Positions 11,454 through 22,278 of a DNA stretch of 64,000 nucleotides are shown in pieces. The translations under genes were made by a program, and so were the position numbers. This stretch comes from Dichetophora obliterata (Eukaryota > Arthropoda > Insecta > Diptera > Sciomyzidae), in assembly GCA_963920525.1 (NCBI GenBank), contig OY986438.1:176261093-176325092 (forward strand), given 5' to 3'. Numbering within the stretch: position 1 is the stretch's first letter; every line of letters starts with the position of its first letter. The notes beneath the pieces were generated by a model. The model did not search any database and was not told where the DNA came from. It saw nothing but the letters and a program-made list of their open reading frames with translations.

Positions 11454-11975
11454 ATGATGATGCGTTGCATGGAGGAGGATGGAATTGACATAGCAATGCT
11501 CCAAGAACCTTGGATTTTTCACACTAGAATTAAAGGTCTCTCGGAGCGAAAGGCCACACTGTACCGACCAGTAACAGATGGCAGGCGGCGGACTTGTATT
11601 TTGGTGAGACATGGTATACTAGCGGTACATATGCCACACCTATGCTCCCCGGATCTCACCGTTGTGAGAATCGGGGATGGTGCAAGTGCCTGTATGGTAG
11701 CTTCAGCGTATCTTCCTTACGACTCTCCAGACCAACCACCTTCAAAAGAGATGGAGAATCAGGTAAAGTACTGTGAGAAAAGGAACATTGGAGTGATGAT
11801 AGGATGTGATGCTAACGCGCACAAAACTGCGTGGGGAAGCACCAACAACAATGATAGAGGAGAGCAATTGCTTGAATTTGCGGAGAGGTACAATCTGTTG
11901 GTAGCAAATAGAGGAACACAACCGACTTTCGTTGATGCGTGGCGAGCGGAAGTCATTGATATAACTCTCATTTGA
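11454..11975 (+). pseudogene. LINE endonuclease domain (broken)
   Basis: APE-type endonuclease. MEEDGIDIAMLQEPW carries the family's Glu motif. CMVASAYLPYDSP and GCDANAHKTAWGS are the central blocks with the catalytic Asp/Asn pair. The final TMSDHRSIQF block (catalytic SDH) lies after a TGA stop at 11973-11975 and is read in the same frame from 12012. One nonsense codon therefore splits the domain. Confidence 0.85.
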
Positions 11976-12011
11976 AGAAAGATTCTGAACAGAATAGAAA
12001 ATTGGAGGGTC

Positions 12012-13640
12012 GTGGATAGACTAACCATGTCGGACCACAGATCCATACAGTTTGAATTCAAGTACGGAATCCGACGCCAGCGGAATAGCAGGACGTTCAG
12101 GATTCCCAATTATACAGATCCTGTGAAATATAAGGCGAAGTTGAGGGAAACACTGACCCAAACTGCGATAAAAGTACCAGGGAATACGGCGGAAGTAGAA
12201 AGCCATGTGAAACATCTTAGCTCGGCCATGGTCGAAGCTTACGTGGTGGCATGTCCTATACTTTCAGTAGACGAGGGTGATCCGACGCCATGGTGGTGCA
12301 CGGAACTCGAATCTCTGAAGAAGAAGGTTAGGAAGGCCTTCAATCTGCACATGAGAGAGGAAACTCCAGAAAAATGTACAAACTACAAAGCACTGAAAAG
12401 GGAACTGAAGAACCTCATACGACAACGTTTAAGGCAGTCGTAGAGAGACTTTTGTTCTGGGATGGAAATTATATCAGAGGCATGTAGGTTTCAGAAAATG
12501 GTTTCAAAAGATCCATTCTCCAAAGTGGGACTGATCCAAAAAATAGATGGAACCATGGCAGAGAACCTAGAGGAGTCGATGGAAGTTCTGACCTTACCTG
12601 GAAGTTTTAAGTCTGATGACCCGTGGACACCCTTGAAGAAAGGAATGCACAGGGTTGACAGACTGGAAGCCGAAAGGATGATCACAACGGACGGGGTGAG
12701 GAGTGCTATGCGCTCATTTGCTCCGTACAAAACATCAGGGATGGACAGTATATTTCCAGCTATGATGCAATGGCGGGAAGATCTTATTGCACCTAGGCTG
12801 TGGGGTATATTCGTTACTTGCCTAGCGACTGGGTACGTTCCGAGAGTCTGGAGAGAGGCAAAAGCTGTCTTTATTCCAAAGCCCCGAAAAAAAGGATTGT
12901 GCGGAGGCGAAGTCGTTCAGACCGATCAGCCTAACATCTTTCCTCTTGAAAACTATGAAAAGAGTGACGGCTGACTAACATGAGAGCACTTCGCTGATTC
13001 AAAATCCTCTGAGAAGATGTCAACATGCGTATAAAGCAGTTAGTTCACGAATTGGTAAGAGTGACTGAAAAGGAGTCATTTTCAGGAGGCATTGCGATGG
13101 CCACATTTATGGACATCGAGGGTGCTTTCAACAAAATATGCTTTGGAAGGCTGCGGCAAGCTCTGATAGAGCGCAATGTAAGCTCAATGATAGCAAATTG
13201 GGTAGACAATATGCTCAAGCACAGGGCTGTCAACATACAGAATAGCAGAGTCAAGACTAGAGGTAGAATAAGTAGAGGATGTCTCCAGGGCGGGGTGTTA
13301 TCGCCAACCCTGTGGAACATAACTGTGGACTCACTACTGGTTAGACTGAATGAATCGGGCATACACACGATAGGGTATGCAGATGACATTGCGTTGGTGG
13401 TCCGCGGTAAGTTCATTGACACCATTTCTGATATCATGAAGGGAGCACTCCGAATGGTGGAGGAGTGGTGTCGAGAACAAGGCCTTACCGTAAACGCAGG
13501 CAAATCAGACAATATTCTCTTTAGTAGAAAGAGGGTAGGCCTAAGGAGAGAACCACTCAGACTTTTTGGAGCTAAAATCAACATGTCCACGGAGGTTAAA
13601 TATCTAGGGGTAACCCTCGATAGCAAACTAAACTAGAACG
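12012..13640 (+). pseudogene. LINE reverse transcriptase domain (broken)
   Basis: Reads through 12012-12974 with one TAG at 12441-12443. A frame change follows near 12900, seen because the FIPKPRKKG block runs out of the expected frame just before the conserved RPISLT-like block. The palm domain is read at 13025-13636: MATFMDIEGAFNK (first catalytic Asp), GCLQGGVLSPTLWN, and the GYADDIALVV box near 13372-13401. A TAG at 13634-13636 is followed in the same frame by the usual thumb sequence. It cannot make an active enzyme as it stands. Confidence 0.87.
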
Positions 13641-14057
13641 AGCATGTCGAAGATAGGATTCAAAGAGCCAAGAGGGTTCTGTTTCAGTGTAGACGCGTTT
13701 GTGGTCTCAAATGGCGGCTAAACCCAGAGGTTATGAAATGGGTCTACACTATGATGGTTAGACCTGTCATCACGTATGCTTCGGTGATTTGGTGGACAAA
13801 AGTCAGCCCGAAAACCATTAAGAAGAGACTGGACAGAGTCCAACGAGTGGCGTGTGTTGGAATTACAGGTGCAATACGCACCACTCCAACAAGCGCAATG
13901 GAGGTTCTTTAGGTCTGCTGCCGTTGGATTTAGAAATAAAGAAAACAGCGGCGCTGTCAGCCCTTAAGATGTTGCGAAATGCTACGTGGCATGGGGCAAC
14001 GACCCTGCATGGTCATATGCGCATCCTTGATATTGCACAGAGAGATGTCAGGGAGGC

Positions 14058-14738
14058 GTGTATGCCTATGGACGTGTATGCCTAAGGCAGAGAGAAAGAA
14101 TAACAGAAAAATGTTACAAAAACCTTATAACAGATGGAGCCGTTTGTGAAGAAATCGCTGGTAACGATATCAGCATATTCACAGACGGCTCTCTGATGAA
14201 TGGCAGAGCAGGGGCAGGCATTTACTCAGAAGAGTTAAGCCTACCCTGTGTACTAAAGTTAGGGAGGTTTGTGTCTGTATACCAGGCGCAAATGCTTGGT
14301 GTAGTGCATGCGCTGAACCACCTGATAGATGGCCGGATCAATGGCAAGAAAATTGTCATTGCTCTCGATAATCAGTCTGTGATTAGGTGTTTGCAACGGA
14401 CAGACACCACTTTCATGTTGGTCATAGAATGTCTTACAAAACTCAATAGGTGCGCCCAGGCAAATGAACTCACACTTATGTGGGTGAGAGGACACTCTGG
14501 CATTGAACAGAATGAAAACGCTGATTCTTTAGCAAGAGAAAGATCAGCAGAAGAATTCTGTGGACTAGAACCACTTATCGCCATAGGCGACAACATGTTG
14601 GCAGGCCTTATTAAGCAATGGATGGACACGGAACACCGTACAAGGTGGGAAGAAGCTGTTTATTGCAGGCAATCAAAAATGACCGTGAAGTGGTCTCGTA
14701 GTGAGGCAGAAAAAGTTATCCGATGCAAAGGACTTTAA
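14058..14738 (+). pseudogene. LINE RNase H domain with a substituted catalytic residue
   Basis: ISIFTDGSLMNGRAGAGIY carries the first Asp, ALDNQSVIRCL the third acidic residue, and WVRGHSGIEQNENADSLAR the last His/Asp block. At the second position, where the family normally has Glu (FQAE), this copy reads YQAQMLG, that is Gln. It follows the RT in another frame (change near 14085) and ends with the frame change near 14725. Confidence 0.85.
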
Positions 14739-15004
14739 ACTGGCTTACTGCACTGGTCACAGGACACGGTCCCTTTATGTACCATCTCGGGAATATGACT
14801 CAGACCGAGAACGATGCGTGTAGGTTATGCCTAGAGCAGCCAAGCACAAGATTGACCACTCTGGGACGTCCATTTGTTGGCGAAGCCAAGATTGGTCAAC
14901 TGATCTACAAGGATATGCTTGAGGTGACAAAGGCTGCTTATACAAGGAGCATGCTCACGTATGAGTGCTCCAAGCAGTATCATCCTTTGTCCATTAGGGG
15001 ATGA
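14723..15004 (+). pseudogene. LINE C-terminal zinc-knuckle tail (broken)
   Basis: FMYHLGNMTQTENDACRLCL matches the start of the C-terminal Cys-rich tail of I/LOA-type ORF2 proteins. The second half of the knuckle is not found, so an internal deletion is likely. It ends with TGA at about 15002. Confidence 0.65.
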
Positions 15005-15060
15005 AAAGGGACCCACTGTGGTCTGCTTCGGCAAATCCCCGACTTATTATATATATGGGA

Positions 15061-15478
15061 GATAGACGCGGTTTTTATACTATTTGTTTTGACAAATTTT
15101 AAATATATGGCGAATATTTGAGACCAAAGCTTATGTGCAAATTTTTTATAGAAAGTTTTTTAATAACAGACAGATGGACATGGCGAAATCAACTCAGATG
15201 ACGCCTCCTTATCAGTGTTACAAACGGAGTGGCAAAGTTAATATACCCCTTAAGCAGTACGCGTGGGGGTATAAAAACTATATGGTGTTCAAGATATCCA
15301 CTACTTGTACTGCGGTTGTGACGACTATTTAACACTGTTGCCAACTTGCTGCTTTTTCCACCAGATTTGGTGCATTTTGAAAATTTTGGCGAAAGAAAAA
15401 TGAGGTTTGGTGCCTAGTGCATTTTTTGGTGCTTTTTTTTAGTTTCGGAGGCACCAAATGTGCCTTAGTTTGTGCCTT
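15061..15478. other. Intergenic sequence, no gene
   Basis: 3' flank of the LINE relic. The short run TATTATATATATGGGAG near 15044 may be the LINE tail or target. From 15355 a GGTGC/GGTGCATTTT motif recurs four times, without larger structure. Confidence 0.4.
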
Positions 15479-15966
15479 ATACTACGTTTACATACGAGAT
15501 TAAAACAAACAAGATTAAGAAAATCCCCTTTTGTAATGTACACTGTTTACACTAGTGTGAAAGAGATTAATTTTGACATTTCGTTGCATCGTTTTCTTTT
15601 GTTTTGTTTTAGGTTAGGGCTGTGTTATGGTGGCGGTCAAAAGCACGTCATGATATGTTTTTGTTTCAATGTAAATGGGAACTGTGAGAGAGTGAGCAAG
15701 GGAATAAATGTTGACCAAATCATGGAATGAAAGCAAGTTCGGTCGTGAATTCATAGCCACCATAACATAGCCCTTTTTGACCTTCAATAAGTCAGTTTTC
15801 TTTATTCCCACTTGCAGTGTTGCAGTTTTTAAAAAATTTCCAATATTTACAGATTTCCAAATTTTTTTAGAAGATAAGCAAGGAGATTTATTATTAATCT
15901 ACTTCATAATGAGGTTAACTTTTCTAGTATTGACCTCGTTTTAATCTCTACATATAAACGTAGTAT
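15479..15966. mobile_element. MITE (488 bp) with about 28-bp inverted ends, hosting a second MITE
   Basis: Left end ATACTACGTTTACATACGAG and right end (reverse complement) ATACTACGTTTATATGTAGA, both followed by ATTAAAAC. The interior at 15617-15773 is a separate inverted-repeat element, so the older one was split. Confidence 0.75.
15617..15773. mobile_element. Small MITE (157 bp) nested in the 15479-15966 element
   Basis: GGGCTGTGTTATGGTGGC at the left faces GCCACCATAACATAGCCC at the right, 17 of 18 positions matching. The overlapping ORFs on both strands are not meaningful. Confidence 0.75.
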
Positions 15967-16344
15967 TAATATTTAATGATTAAGTATATGAAATCATTAA
16001 TAATTTTTTCTGTTATATTTGTTAAATACGCTTAATTTTAGTATTTTAAATTTGTATAAACCTGACGTAAATTGCTTTTTAAAAAATAAAACAATTGGAA
16101 ATTCGGAATTTGGTTTTTTATACTTTTGAGAACCTAATAAATCTGGAGCATTTTTGAAGAGAAAGAGCATTTGTTCGCCTTTTTGGTGTATTTTAGAATT
16201 GAACAGTTGGCAAACCGTTTTCGAAGATTCGCTGTTATTTTTCGAAATGGGAATATGCGGTGACGTCTGCTGATCAGAATCTATAAATGCATATTGCAGT
16301 ATACCCCACAAAACAGCTGTACCGACACCAAAATATGAAGACAA

Positions 16345-16545
16345 TCAGCCCTATCATGAATAGTTTTTCACGCGGAATCAAAAAAAGGAGTTTTCATTTT
16401 TAAGAAAAAGCTCAAGAACATTTTGGAAATCTTTTATGCAAACTTGCTCATCAATGGTTTATCAAAAAGTTTGCATCAAATATTTGCTAAATGTTCTTGA
16501 GCTTTATATAAAAAGTAAAAACTCCCTTTTCCGATTCCATCAATA
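16345..16545. mobile_element. MITE family 2, copy 2, with enlarged internal palindrome
   Basis: Starts CAGCCCTATCATGAATAG, then GGAGTTTTCATTTTTAAG, as in copy 1. The interior contains AAAGCTCAAGAACATTT facing AAATGTTCTTGAGCTTT. The right end has CTCCCTTTTCCGATTCCA but then diverges, so the outer right end is lost. Confidence 0.72.
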
Positions 16546-16661
16546 AAACCAATTTGTATTACATCCTGCTTACAGTTCTGCATTACGAAAACATCAATAA
16601 CTTTTTTGACCAGTGAGTCCAAACTACTCACGGCATGGCCAGGCTTTTTGTGCTCTTAACT

Positions 16662-17020
16662 CAGTGGTAAATGGACACATGACGCAATCAATTATTTCTT
16701 AAATGTAATGTAGCTTCGGGGCCTTCGAAGTCTATTTACAATTTCCAATTAAATTTGTTAGAACATAGCCACCAAAGCACTGATGACATCTACCTTACAC
16801 AGTAAGCGACGATGGGAGTAGGTATGCACAAGATAGGAGAGAACAAAAAAATACGCACAAAAATGGAGAACAAAAAAATTTTTACGAAAATCCTCTCTAC
16901 GCCAAAAACTCAACGAAAACGAAAGAGAACACATCGAAAAGAAGCAAACAAAAACAAATGATGCCGCAAACTATTTTCACAATAATTTTTACAATTTAAT
17001 TAACGAACTTATTACCTTAC
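16662..17020 (+). repeat. 350-bp dispersed repeat, copy 1
   Basis: Begins CAGTGGTAAATGGACACATG and contains AGCGACGATGGGAGTA, CACAAGATAGGAGAGAACAA and CCTCTCTACGCCAAAAA. The same order and orientation is found at 19293-19657. Just upstream (16569-16586) CTTACAGTTCTGCATTAC also recurs near 19874 and 20025, so copies of a larger, rearranged repeat family are present. Confidence 0.8.
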
Positions 17021-17106
17021 TAGCTGATATACCTGGTGTTAATCGAGTAGTTATATATTTTTACTCCAAAAATGTTTGATCTTTTTTGTGATCGCCAAAC
17101 ATACTA

Positions 17107-18223
17107 CACTGAGAAAACAAAAAATCAAAAACGAACATTTTGAAAACGTTTAGTAAAATTAATATTTTTAAAAATATTTTACGCCACACAAAAATTAAAA
17201 CGCATATTTTTAAATAGTAAAATAAAACGTAACGTTTTTAAAACAACCACGAATATTTTACTATGATAAATTAGGATAAAATTAATATTTTTTAAAACAT
17301 TTTACGCCATACGAAAATGAAAACGTACATTTTTAAATAGAAAAGTGAAACGAAACGTTTTTAAAACAACTACGAACGTTTTACCATGACATAGTAAAAT
17401 TCACATACTTTGTTTCAAAACACTTGTTAATAACGAATTGTTTGTGATATATGTTTCATTGAAAAAATAAAATATTTTTCATTCTCGATTTCATCACTGC
17501 AGTTTGCCTGCCTGAAAGTAATGAAAGAGTTTGAGTTGGAGCATTTGCTGCCACAACTAAAAGGTAAGTATTGTAAATAAAATTAATAATATCTGACAAA
17601 ATTCTATTTTTTTATAAACGCTGGGATACAGTATAATTATCTAAAAATTTTTAACGAGATGAACAGTAGCTGATGATAAAATAACTAAAATAAAACTGTT
17701 ATTTTGAAAAACAATAAAGCTTTTTTTAATTAATGGAGGAAATGCGGATTTCTGTAAATTTTTTGAATTAATGGGAAATAATGAACATTTCCGTTTTTAA
17801 AATATAAATAATTGTTTTACCATTGCATTATAAAATGTTTATTGTTACAAATCGAACGAACATTTTAGAATCTAATTTTAAAATTTTCGTTTTTAAAATG
17901 AAAATAAACATTTTACATTTGAGAATATTTATTATTAAAAATCAAACGTACATTTTAGAATCTCGTTTTAAAATTTTCGATTTTAAAATGAAAATAAATG
18001 TTTTACTACAGCATTTTAAAATATCCATTGTTAAAAATCAAACGAACATTTTAGAATCTCATTTTAAAATGTAAGTTTTTAAAATAAAAATAAACGTTTT
18101 ACTATTTCATTTTAAAATGTTCGTTTTTAAAATTAAAATAAATGTTAGAAGTGCAAAATCTGGGTTAAACGTTTTTAAAAGTAGCTCGTTTCTGCCACTT
18201 TTGAAAATGTTTTTTTCTCTGTG
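17107..18223. mobile_element. Element with inverted ends and two internal tandem arrays
   Basis: Ends CACTGAGAAAACAAAAAA and, at the right, TTTTTTCTCTGTG (reverse complement CACAGAGAAAAAA). The left half holds about two units of roughly 120 bp around TTTTAAAACAACNACGAA (17145-17400). The right half holds about four units of roughly 85 bp (17820-18140) around CATTTTAGAATCT and TTTTAAAATGAAAATAAA. A middle section at 17420-17810 is unique. No real ORF. Confidence 0.65.
17820..18140 (+). repeat. Minisatellite, about 85-bp unit, roughly four copies
   Basis: Units start near 17831, 17921, 18006 and 18091. Each carries a form of GTTAAAAATCAAACGAACAT, then TTTTAGAATCT and TTTAAAATGAAAATAAA. The unit length keeps a frame open for 83 codons by chance, giving a repetitive peptide that I do not regard as a gene. 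Confidence 0.75.
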
Positions 18224-19160
18224 TAAGGTCCTCAGATTAATCAAACACCTTAAATGTTTAAGGTAAATAATTTGCCATGCAAGAATTTTCAAAGTTATAT
18301 TATTGCAATTTGGTAATTGCATACCTTTGTGGTAAGTAATATTCTTGGTTTAGATGTCTTTTATTAGAAAAATTTCGTTTTCTATAGGTACATACAAATT
18401 GCTTAAAATTTTCAAGAAATTGACACCACAAAAACCTTCGTACCTGAAACACACAAAAAGTTTTTAGTACTAATTTTATTTTTTAATGAACTAGAAAAAA
18501 AAATCATTCAAAAATTAAAGTGCTGGTTTTGAAAAAGAATAACTCGTTCATGTAACAAGGGATTGAATTCATTTTGTTTTAATTTTGGTTAATTGTCCGT
18601 CCAATCGTGTTTCAATCTTTTTCATTTTCGTTTCCCTTCTAATTTTTATAATTTTCAAAAAAAAACCTTAACGAATATCTTTACTTTGCAAAACAACTTT
18701 GGTGAAAATATTTGTTGTTGAAAAAATATTTTAAAAAAAATGGCTTTTTTAATGTTCTTTCATATGGTATGCATACATGTAGGGTTGATTTAAAGTTTCT
18801 ATCGTAAGAATTTATAAAATTTAATACGATCGAAAAATCAAGCCTAACTATATATCATAAAAATTAAAAATTTTTTTTTGTTTATTTTTATTCATTTTTT
18901 TTTTAAATTTTATTGTATAGAAAGTAATGGCTTAGTGAAAGAAAAATGACAATTTCTCAATTCGTTTCTGAATTATACTCTCAAATACCTCTTTAAACAC
19001 TGCCACAGCAACAACAGCGTCACCTAGCGGAACAAACTTTAGACCTAAACCATTACAGACCCAGCCACACACACACACCAAATTTCATCAAAATCGGTCC
19101 AGCCGTTTGGACCGAGCTCATGGACAAAGTCAGGTACAATAGAATTTTATATATAAAGAT
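18224..19160. other. AT-rich intergenic sequence ending in a possible RTE-type LINE tail
   Basis: No gene. At 19076-19160 the string CCAAATTTCATCAAAATCGG, then TCCAGCCGTTTGG and a final TATATATAAAGAT, resembles the 3' end seen in many insect RTE/Helitron-like repeats. This is from memory of the motif only. Confidence 0.4.
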
Positions 19161-19167
19161 AAATAGC

Positions 19168-19775
19168 ATTTCAGAATTAATATTTTAGAACACTTAGTTA
19201 TTTAATGCATAAAACTTTGTTCTAGTTTAAACATAAAGATTTATAATTTTCTCACACTTCACTGCAAAACTTCCTGTTAAAAAATACGATCCCAGTGGTA
19301 AATGGACACATGACGTAACCAGTTATTTCTTAATTACAATGTAGCTGCGAGACCTCCAAAGCTTCTTTACAATTCTCAATTACATTTGTTCAGACATGGC
19401 CACTAAAACACTGATGACATCTACCTTTGCAATAAGCGACGATGGGAGTAAGTATGCACAAGATAGGAGAGAACAAAAAATTACGCACAAAATTTGAGAG
19501 AACAAAAGCAATTGAACAAAAAACCTCTCTACGCCAAAAATACAACGAAAAAGAAAGAGAACACACCGAATGAAGCAAACAAAGGCAAATGACGCCACAA
19601 ATTTTTCAATAATTTTGTCACAATAATTTTTACAATTTGATGAACGAATTTATTGCCGTTTATCGAGCATTTCAGAATTGACGTTGAATAACACTTAGTA
19701 CTTTTATTTGTTCTAGTTTAAGCATAAAGATTAATAATTTTGAAAAACACACTTCACTGCAAAACTACCTGCTAT
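19168..19775 (+). repeat. 350-bp dispersed repeat, copy 2, in a longer tandem arrangement
   Basis: The core at 19293-19657 matches 16662-17020. A flanking block (GCATTTCAGAATT ... CACTTCACTGCAAAACT) occurs both before the core (19168-19275) and after it (19670-19770), so the unit is about 500 bp and partly tandem. Ends undefined. Confidence 0.75.
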
Positions 19776-19790
19776 AAAACACAATGTTTC

Positions 19791-20072
19791 TTCACAGACG
19801 AGGAAAGTCAAACTGTTGTTTGAACAATGAAAAGAAAATGATTTGAGCACAAACAAGATTTTGTAACACCCCGCTTACAGTTCTGCATTACAATGTCATC
19901 ACTGACAAATTTTTACAAGCGGGATGTTACTTCACAGACGAATTAAGTCAAACTGTTGTTTGAACACTGAAAAGAAAATAATACGAGCACAATTAAATAA
20001 GCAAAAACAAGATTTTGTTTCCGCTTACAGTTCTGCATTACAATGCCATCAACGACAAATATTTACAAGCGG
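19791..20072 (+). repeat. Tandem duplication of 140 bp
   Basis: TTCACAGACGA(A/G)...AAGTCAAACTGTTGTTTGAA starts at 19791 and again at 19931. Each unit includes CTTACAGTTCTGCATTACAA and CATCA(A/C)(C/T)GACAAAT and ends near TTTACAAGCGG. Confidence 0.85.
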
Positions 20073-20079
20073 ATACACA

Positions 20080-22039
20080 CAAGATGAGAGAAAGCCAGAA
20101 GAAAGGTTTGAATGAAATAGCATGACATTTTTTTAAATTTTATATTTTTTAGCCATAATTCTTTCTATATTTCTTTGTATTTATAATACAACTTAGGAGT
20201 ACATTGTTTTTTGTTGTAATTACTTAATTGTAGTATTTATATGTTTAGATTTGTATTAATTAAGTTAATTTATCTTAGCAATTTTACAATACAATTTATA
20301 AATAAACGTTTAATATTTATCATTTATAATAATCATAATAATAATTATAATTATAATAATATTAACTTTTTGGGTTGTTGTGTGGTGTTTTTTATTTTGT
20401 TTTGTTTTTTTTTTTTTGTATTTGTATTGTTTGCTAGTTTGTGATATTAACAACTTATTTAGCTTAAAACTAAAGGTTTAATAAACCTTAACGTTACGAA
20501 CTACTATATTTTTATATATATGTAAATCATAATCATTTTTGAGAGCGTACCATTACTTTTTCATTTATATTTATGTATGTAAAGTTTTTTTTTAGTTGTT
20601 TTTTAATGTTATTGGTTAATTAATTACTTGATTTTTTTCTTCTTTATTTTAAGTAATTTTATGTGTTGTATATTTCCCTATATAACAGACATTTCTCTTA
20701 TTTACTGTGGATCCGTGTGATTCTAACTGTAGCTTTCTTATATTATATATTTTAATTAAACTTTTTTTTTATAAATTATGTATAATATCAATAATATTTT
20801 TAGATAGGTATGTATATATATATAAATCTATGCATATATCTACAAGTAATAGATAAAAACAGCATAAAAGTAAAAATAAAAATAAAACAGGCTTTTTTAA
20901 AAAAAAAAATCTTACACAGTAAAACTTAAAGTTTCAATAACAATTTTTAAAATTGTACACATAGAAACAAACAAGTGTTTATATATCAATAATTATAAAA
21001 ATTTACAATATATTTTTAAGTTGTTTTTCTTTACTATATATTATGTAAATATTGTAGGCATACTTGAAGAGGTTTGCGGATAATTTTAAAATGTTATTTG
21101 TGTTTTTATGCATTAAAACTTTATTAAAGTTGGTTGTTGTTGTCATATCCTTGCATTTTTCGGAAATGAATATACATACATATACTGTGTATGCAACTTG
21201 AAATAAAAAGTTGGTATAGTCAATATACGCATTTTTGCTAGCTTAGGTTTAGTTTGGGTTTTCCTTACTATTATTATTTAATTTTCTATTTCTATTTATA
21301 TTTATATATATTCTGTATTGTAGTAGGTATAATAATGCTTGCGTTTTCCGTAATTATTTGCAATACAATAAATTATACAAATATTTACAGATCAGTTTAG
21401 CGTTTGGTCTTAATATTGTTGTTGTTTTTTTTTTTTTTTTTTCTATTACACTTTAAATTTTCTTACAAAAAACGAGTATTGTACTTAGAATTATTTCATT
21501 TATTACTTTAGAGAGGAGTCAACACTCGACTTAAGCCAACCTGGCGCAACAATATTTTTGTTTTTTCTTTTTAATTTTGGTAATTGTATGTATTTTTGCT
21601 AGTTCGTGTAGTGTGGTCATAAACTGGATGAACCTCATTCTATCTTTGGTTACAATTAACAACTGAGCTGAACGCACCTATCTGCTGCTGCTGCTTCTCT
21701 TGAATACGAAATCATTGCTTTTGTTTTTGATACTATATGTATTGTTATATTTTTCAAGAAAATTGTAAACCATTCAAATGTTACACCCTGCTATAACTTT
21801 GGATTAATGGTGGGATGGGAGGAAGGGGTGGGGTGGGGGTATTGAAGGGAAATTATTCAGAGCCCCTCTATTTACATTTTTTCAAGTGATTTTTTTATCT
21901 TGAATTTTCTGTTTAAACAAAAAATTTGGTCTTTTTGCTACAGCAAAGGCAATATTTGTTTGTGGATGTGTATGTGTGTGTGTGTGTTTTGAGGAAACTT
22001 TTAAAATTATGGATGTATTCTAAATCAACCAAACAAACT
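20080..22039. other. AT-rich intergenic sequence with no gene
   Basis: T-rich on the + strand with many homopolymer runs and TATATA stretches. A GGTGGGG-rich patch lies at 21807-21840 and a (TG)n run near 21960-21990. It could contain a distal 3'UTR of rno (- strand), but nothing in the sequence proves this. Confidence 0.4.
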
Positions 22040-22043
22040 TTAA

Positions 22044-22274
22044 CTCTTTGAAGTACCATGGGACAAAATTTGAGCCACTGAAAAATAAACCTTTGTGGTA
22101 TGTTGGGTCAAAATTTAACCCACTCAGATTTTATGCTGTATCTCTAAAGTACAGCGGTTTAAATTAGTCCTCACCAGCCGCCGGTGAAATAAAAAATAAA
22201 CCACCTTTTTTAAAAGTAGAATAAGTTATATTATTAATTTTGTTAATAATTACCACAATCCGTACTTCAAAGAG
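22044..22274. mobile_element. piggyBac-type MITE (231 bp) with TTAA target duplication
   Basis: CTCTTTGAAGTAC at the left and GTACTTCAAAGAG at the right form a 13-bp perfect terminal inverted repeat. TTAA is present at 22040-22043 and 22275-22278, the hallmark of the piggyBac superfamily. No coding capacity. Confidence 0.85.
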
Positions 22275-22278
22275 TTAA

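Larger units (their letters stand above)
11386..15060 (+). mobile_element. 5'-truncated non-LTR retrotransposon with RNase H (I/LOA-R1 group)
   Basis: Ordered remnants of one ORF2: endonuclease (from about 11415), reverse transcriptase (about 12500-13640), connection, RNase H (about 14160-14540) and a C-terminal CCHC-like tail (about 14760-14900). The presence of RNase H downstream of RT points to the I/LOA group rather than jockey. It is inactive: in-frame stops at 11973-11975 and 12441-12443, and frame changes near 12900, 13910, 14085 and 14725. The 5' end begins abruptly just inside the endonuclease region with no ORF1. GC content is clearly higher than the flanks, as expected for former coding sequence. 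Confidence 0.88.

Noticed and set aside
13045..13626. - strand ORF of 193 codons
   Set aside because: Shadow of the LINE reverse transcriptase read on +, which has clear RT motifs.
15997..16344. - strand ORF of 115 codons
   Set aside because: No domain, AT-rich, and it runs into a MITE; likely chance.
17823..18074. 83-codon ORF with a repetitive peptide
   Set aside because: Generated by an 85-bp minisatellite; no start context and no known family.
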